Source: Bremerella sp. P1
Lineage (GTDB): Bacteria > Planctomycetota > Planctomycetia > Pirellulales > Pirellulaceae
Length of the DNA: 64,000 nucleotides
Assembly: GCF_028748185.1 (NCBI RefSeq)
Contig: NZ_CP118164.1
Span: 2,294,001 to 2,358,000 of the forward strand
Reading direction: 5' to 3'
In this document: positions 61,526 through 64,000 of the stretch, one piece after another
How positions within the stretch are numbered: the first letter of the stretch is position 1
Layout: each line of letters starts with the position of its first letter
Program-made: the position numbers and the translations under genes
Notes under the pieces: model-generated
Told to the model about the DNA's origin: nothing
Databases searched by the model: none
The model's input: the letters and a program-made list of their open reading frames with translations, nothing else

Positions 61526-62311
61526 CCCACGCCGAACGGCCAGCTTAGCGAAACGACCCACGCCCCGCGCAAATCGCGGCGACTGCAGTGGTCGCTCAGG
61601 GCATTCGCCCTCTTGATCGTGGCGTTCTCTGCCGTGTTCATGCTCATCAGCAGTTGGCAGCGTACCGGGCAGCTGCATGCACACGTCGCCGACCAGATCC
61701 AACGCGACCGGCATGTCTACATCGAATGGGTGCACGAAGATTGGCAGTGGGTGCACCCCAAGCCAGGCGTGGGCGTTTGGCGAAGAGCTTCGACCGTTTC
61801 GCCCTGGGTCCGAAGCGTGGGAGCCGAGCCGCTGTTTCTGCGTATCGATCGCGTGGTGATCAACGAAGCCAGCGTTAACGAATTGGAGCCGATCCTCGAG
61901 CAACTAACGCGGATTCCCCACCTGCGTGATCTATCTCTCTACCATTGCCAGTCCAACGAAGAGCAACTCGCCCAGTGGCTGGCGCAGACTTCCGTTGAAG
62001 AGCTCTCGGCCGAAGAAACCCAGCTCGGTCGTGGTCGACTTCCCTTTCTCAATCATCCCACGCTGAAACACCTGCACCTGGGACGCACGCAGTTCTCGAA
62101 CCCCGCGATCGATGACCTGCCGATTTCGCTCGAGCATCTGAATCTGCGACGGACACGCATCGCTGATGAAGGCCTCGATAAGTTTGTGCGGCTGACGAAT
62201 CTGAAACAACTGGATCTCAGCCGAACGCCCACCAGCGGACAAGCTATCCGTGGGCTTCGTCAGAAGATGCCCTGGTGCACGATCCAATGGGAGCCGCTGA
62301 GAAATCCTTAG
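61523..62311 (+). CDS. Membrane-anchored leucine-rich-repeat protein, intact paralogue
   Basis: A protein of 262 residues. A basic N-terminus (PRKSRRLQWSLRA) precedes one TM (FALLIVAFSAVFMLISSW), a spacer (QRTGQLHAHVADQIQRDRHVYIEWV) and about five leucine-rich repeats (LRDLSLYHCQSN, LKHLHLGRTQFS, LEHLNLRRTRIA, LKQLDLSRTPTS), ending MPWCTIQWEPLRNP. Start GTG with GGAG 6 bases upstream inside a hairpin. It is the first of three tandem homologues and the only undamaged one. Protein-protein interaction is likely; partners unknown. Confidence 0.75.
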   Translation: MPTPNGQLSETTHAPRKSRRLQWSLRAFALLIVAFSAVFMLISSWQRTGQLHAHVADQIQRDRHVYIEWVHEDWQWVHPKPGVGVWRRASTVSPWVRSVGAEPLFLRIDRVVINEASVNELEPILEQLTRIPHLRDLSLYHCQSNEEQLAQWLAQTSVEELSAEETQLGRGRLPFLNHPTLKHLHLGRTQFSNPAIDDLPISLEHLNLRRTRIADEGLDKFVRLTNLKQLDLSRTPTSGQAIRGLRQKMPWCTIQWEPLRNP

Positions 62312-62320
62312 CGGGCCATC

Positions 62321-63094
62321 ATGCCGGAAACCCAGCCCCACGAAGACCCCACCCAACCCAAACGGCGATCGCTCTGGCGAAGCTGGTCGCTACGGACGTT
62401 GTTCGTGTTTGTGGCCCTTTGTGCCGCCGCACTGGCATGGTCAAGCTACCAGTTGCGTGTCGGCCAGCTCCATGAAGAAGTCTGCGAGAACGTTCGCGAG
62501 CTCGGCGGTATGGTCGGAACGATTCGTGCCGAGCAAGTTTACCTCGGCCCGTTTCCCATTGCCATCACCGATAAGCGGCAAGCCTAGCTGAAAGCAATGG
62601 GGGCCGAGGACGCGACCACGCGAACAGGACGAGTCGTCTTGTACGAGTATTCGAGGGGGGAACAACTGGAAAAGACGATCGACGAATTAAGTCGACTCGA
62701 ATGGTTCCAGCATCTGTCTTTGTACGGCTGCCCCATGGACCAGGCTCAACTGACCCGGCTATTGGAGAACACCCAAGTCGATACGTTGTACCTTGAAAGC
62801 ATGACGGTCGACCGCCGCGGTATCCCTTGTTTGCGAGATACTAAGACCCGCTGGCTGCTGTTGGCCCGCACGCAGTTCTCAGACCCTGGCATCGACGACC
62901 TGCCGATCACGCTGGAATACTTCGACGCGACCCGTACCCGAATCAGTGACGAGGGACTCGACAAATTCGTCCGGCTGAAGAACCTGCAGAAGCTAATCCT
63001 GCGGCGTACGCGCACGAGCGAAGAAGGTGTCGAACGCCTGCGTCAGAAGATGCCCTGGTGCCAGATCTCTTGGGAGCCGCTGAGGAATCCGTGA
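62321..63094 (+). pseudogene. LRR paralogue interrupted by in-frame TAG
   Basis: A frame of 257 codons homologous to its neighbours. The first 88 residues give the TM region (WSLRTLFVFVALCAAALAWSSY) and the RVGQLHEEV spacer. A TAG at 62585-62587 then stops it. The same frame continues without any further stop through LRRs (FQHLSLYGCPM, TRWLLLARTQFSDPGIDDLPITLEYFDATRTRISDEGLDKFVRL) to the usual ending MPWCQISWEPLRNP. Recent nonsense mutation, sequencing error or suppressed stop are all possible. It starts 10 bases after the intact copy. Confidence 0.8.
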
Positions 63095-63835
63095 ACACAC
63101 CGAAGTCACCCAGCGAAGAACCTGTCAGCGACTTGAAGCCCGCTTCCAAGCGATCGTGGCGCGTGCGCTGGTCGATGCGGGCCTTCTTCGTCCTCGTCAC
63201 GCTGACATGCATTCTATTTGCCTGGGGTTCTTATCTGGCAAGAGTCGGACAAACGCATGAGGAGGTTGCCAACCAGCTGGCGGTTCTCGGAAAGGCCACG
63301 CCGACGTATGCCCACCGACGCTCACGAATTGACGTGCAGTGGAAGTACACCGTGAAGGTCACGAAACAAACCATCTCGGGCCGCACCTGGAACCGCATCA
63401 CTTCCAGCCCGACCAACATTGTTCTTCAGACGCAGTACGAGAAAGGGGTTCCAAAGTGGATGGAGAACACGCAAACCGGCCTCCTCTTTCAGCGGATTGA
63501 TACGATTGAATCCAAAGGGCCTTTGAGACCGGAAGAGTTGGAAGAGTTCTTGGGCCTCGTCGCTCGACTCGATCGACTGGAAAGTCTGCGGCTGGGCGAA
63601 TACCGTTCTGGAGCAAATGACAAGTCTGCGACGTCTAGATCTATCGTACACGAAGGTCACCGAAGACGGCAGAAAGCGAATTGCGAATGCTCTTCCACGG
63701 TGTAGCGTAACACGATTAATGGTCAAGCCGTTCAGGATCACCAGCAGCAACGTGAATGTGCCCCTTTCAACTTTGGTTAGTGAAGCAGATGCTCGTACAG
63801 AAGGGCGAGATCAAAAAGTCAAAGGTGCCAAGTGA
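63091..63835 (+). pseudogene. LRR paralogue broken by frameshift
   Basis: Third tandem copy. GTG 63091 overlaps the previous stop as GTGA. Residues 1-165 show the TM and spacer shared with copy 2 (WSMRAFFVLVTLTCILFAWGSYLARVGQTHEEV). After LDRLESLRLGEY the LRR text jumps to another frame, where LEQMTSLRRLDLSYTKVTEDGRKRIANALPRCSVT continues; the shift lies at about 63590-63617. The original frame runs on into unlike sequence and stops at 63705. It also lacks several of the repeats seen in copies 1 and 2. Confidence 0.72.
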
Positions 63836-64000
63836 AGAAGGAAAAATGGGAGCGGAAAAGGTGGCGGAACGAATGGCATCGGCCAACAGTGAATGCCCGC
63901 TGCGGGCCTTCGGCCACACCTCTTGCTTGCGTCCGGCATTAAGACCTTGGACAATTAGCTCTAGCTCGACACTGGTAGCCTTCGTTTGAAGTCGGTGTCG
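63836..64000. other. Window end, no gene seen
   Basis: No frame here resembles a gene. A GCCCGCTGCGGGCC hairpin-like stretch near 63896-63909, beside GGCCAACAGTG, recalls the dispersed hairpins elsewhere, but the match is short. Confidence 0.4.

Overview
The window looks like chromosome of a Planctomycetota bacterium of the Pirellulales type (Rhodopirellula/Blastopirellula/Bremerella-like). Reasons: two secreted sulfatases, a sialidase and a sialate-O-acetylesterase-like enzyme; ECF sigma factors paired with a Ser/Thr kinase; a MoxR/DUF58/BatA/VWA operon facing a DUF4159 protein; small membrane proteins beginning with a 'DPYKSP'-like motif; many GTG/TTG starts; and dispersed intergenic hairpin repeats. 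This placement is inference from gene content. No rRNA, tRNA, CRISPR array, transposase or phage gene was seen.

Layout. 0-5.3 kb: the tail of an unidentified gene, a bidirectional-looking terminator, an arylsulfatase and a secreted prenyltransferase-fold/double-DUF4159 protein. 5.5-12.9 kb: a tightly packed moxR-DUF58-BatA-VWA operon followed by a DUF695/RraB-like gene. 13-20.2 kb: a small lipoprotein, hemP behind a Fur-box-like promoter, then a signalling block in which a kinase and its ECF sigma factor diverge from a second ECF sigma factor, itself followed by a giant anti-sigma-like/alpha-2-macroglobulin-like membrane protein. 20.4-27.4 kb: uppP, a short GspE/PilB ATPase, a dicarboxylate/amino-acid symporter with an extra coiled coil, GAPDH and a sialidase-like protein. 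27.4-33.5 kb: a heavy-metal RND pump with its adaptor and a small Cys/His-rich exported protein, then an ECF sigma factor with a two-TM partner.

33.7-45.2 kb is mostly housekeeping: an orphan N4-cytosine-type DNA methyltransferase, argS, rsfS, a PIN-TRAM membrane protein, a dGTPase-like HD protein, uvrA and msrA, with a repeat-rich patch at 43.2-44.7 kb. 45.3-49.1 kb is a leftward operon for an exported LamG protein, a polysaccharide pyruvyl-transferase-family protein and a sulfatase. 49.2-60.1 kb holds small membrane or zinc-ribbon proteins, a DUF3050 protein, a membrane thioredoxin, an Imm-5-like protein, rarA, two exported esterases and, at 54.6-54.8 kb, an RNA-like element ending in a leftward terminator. 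60.2-63.8 kb holds a LysM/YkuD-like protein without its catalytic cysteine and three tandem membrane-anchored leucine-rich-repeat paralogues, two of which are broken.

Most worth following: (1) the candidate structured leader or small RNA at 54606-54765, with a 7-nt loop-loop complementarity; (2) the LRR triplet undergoing decay; (3) the YkuD-fold protein lacking the catalytic Cys; (4) the anti-sigma/A2M fusion in the sigma-kinase block; (5) a family of inverted hairpin repeats, one 32-nt copy of which has entered a coding sequence.
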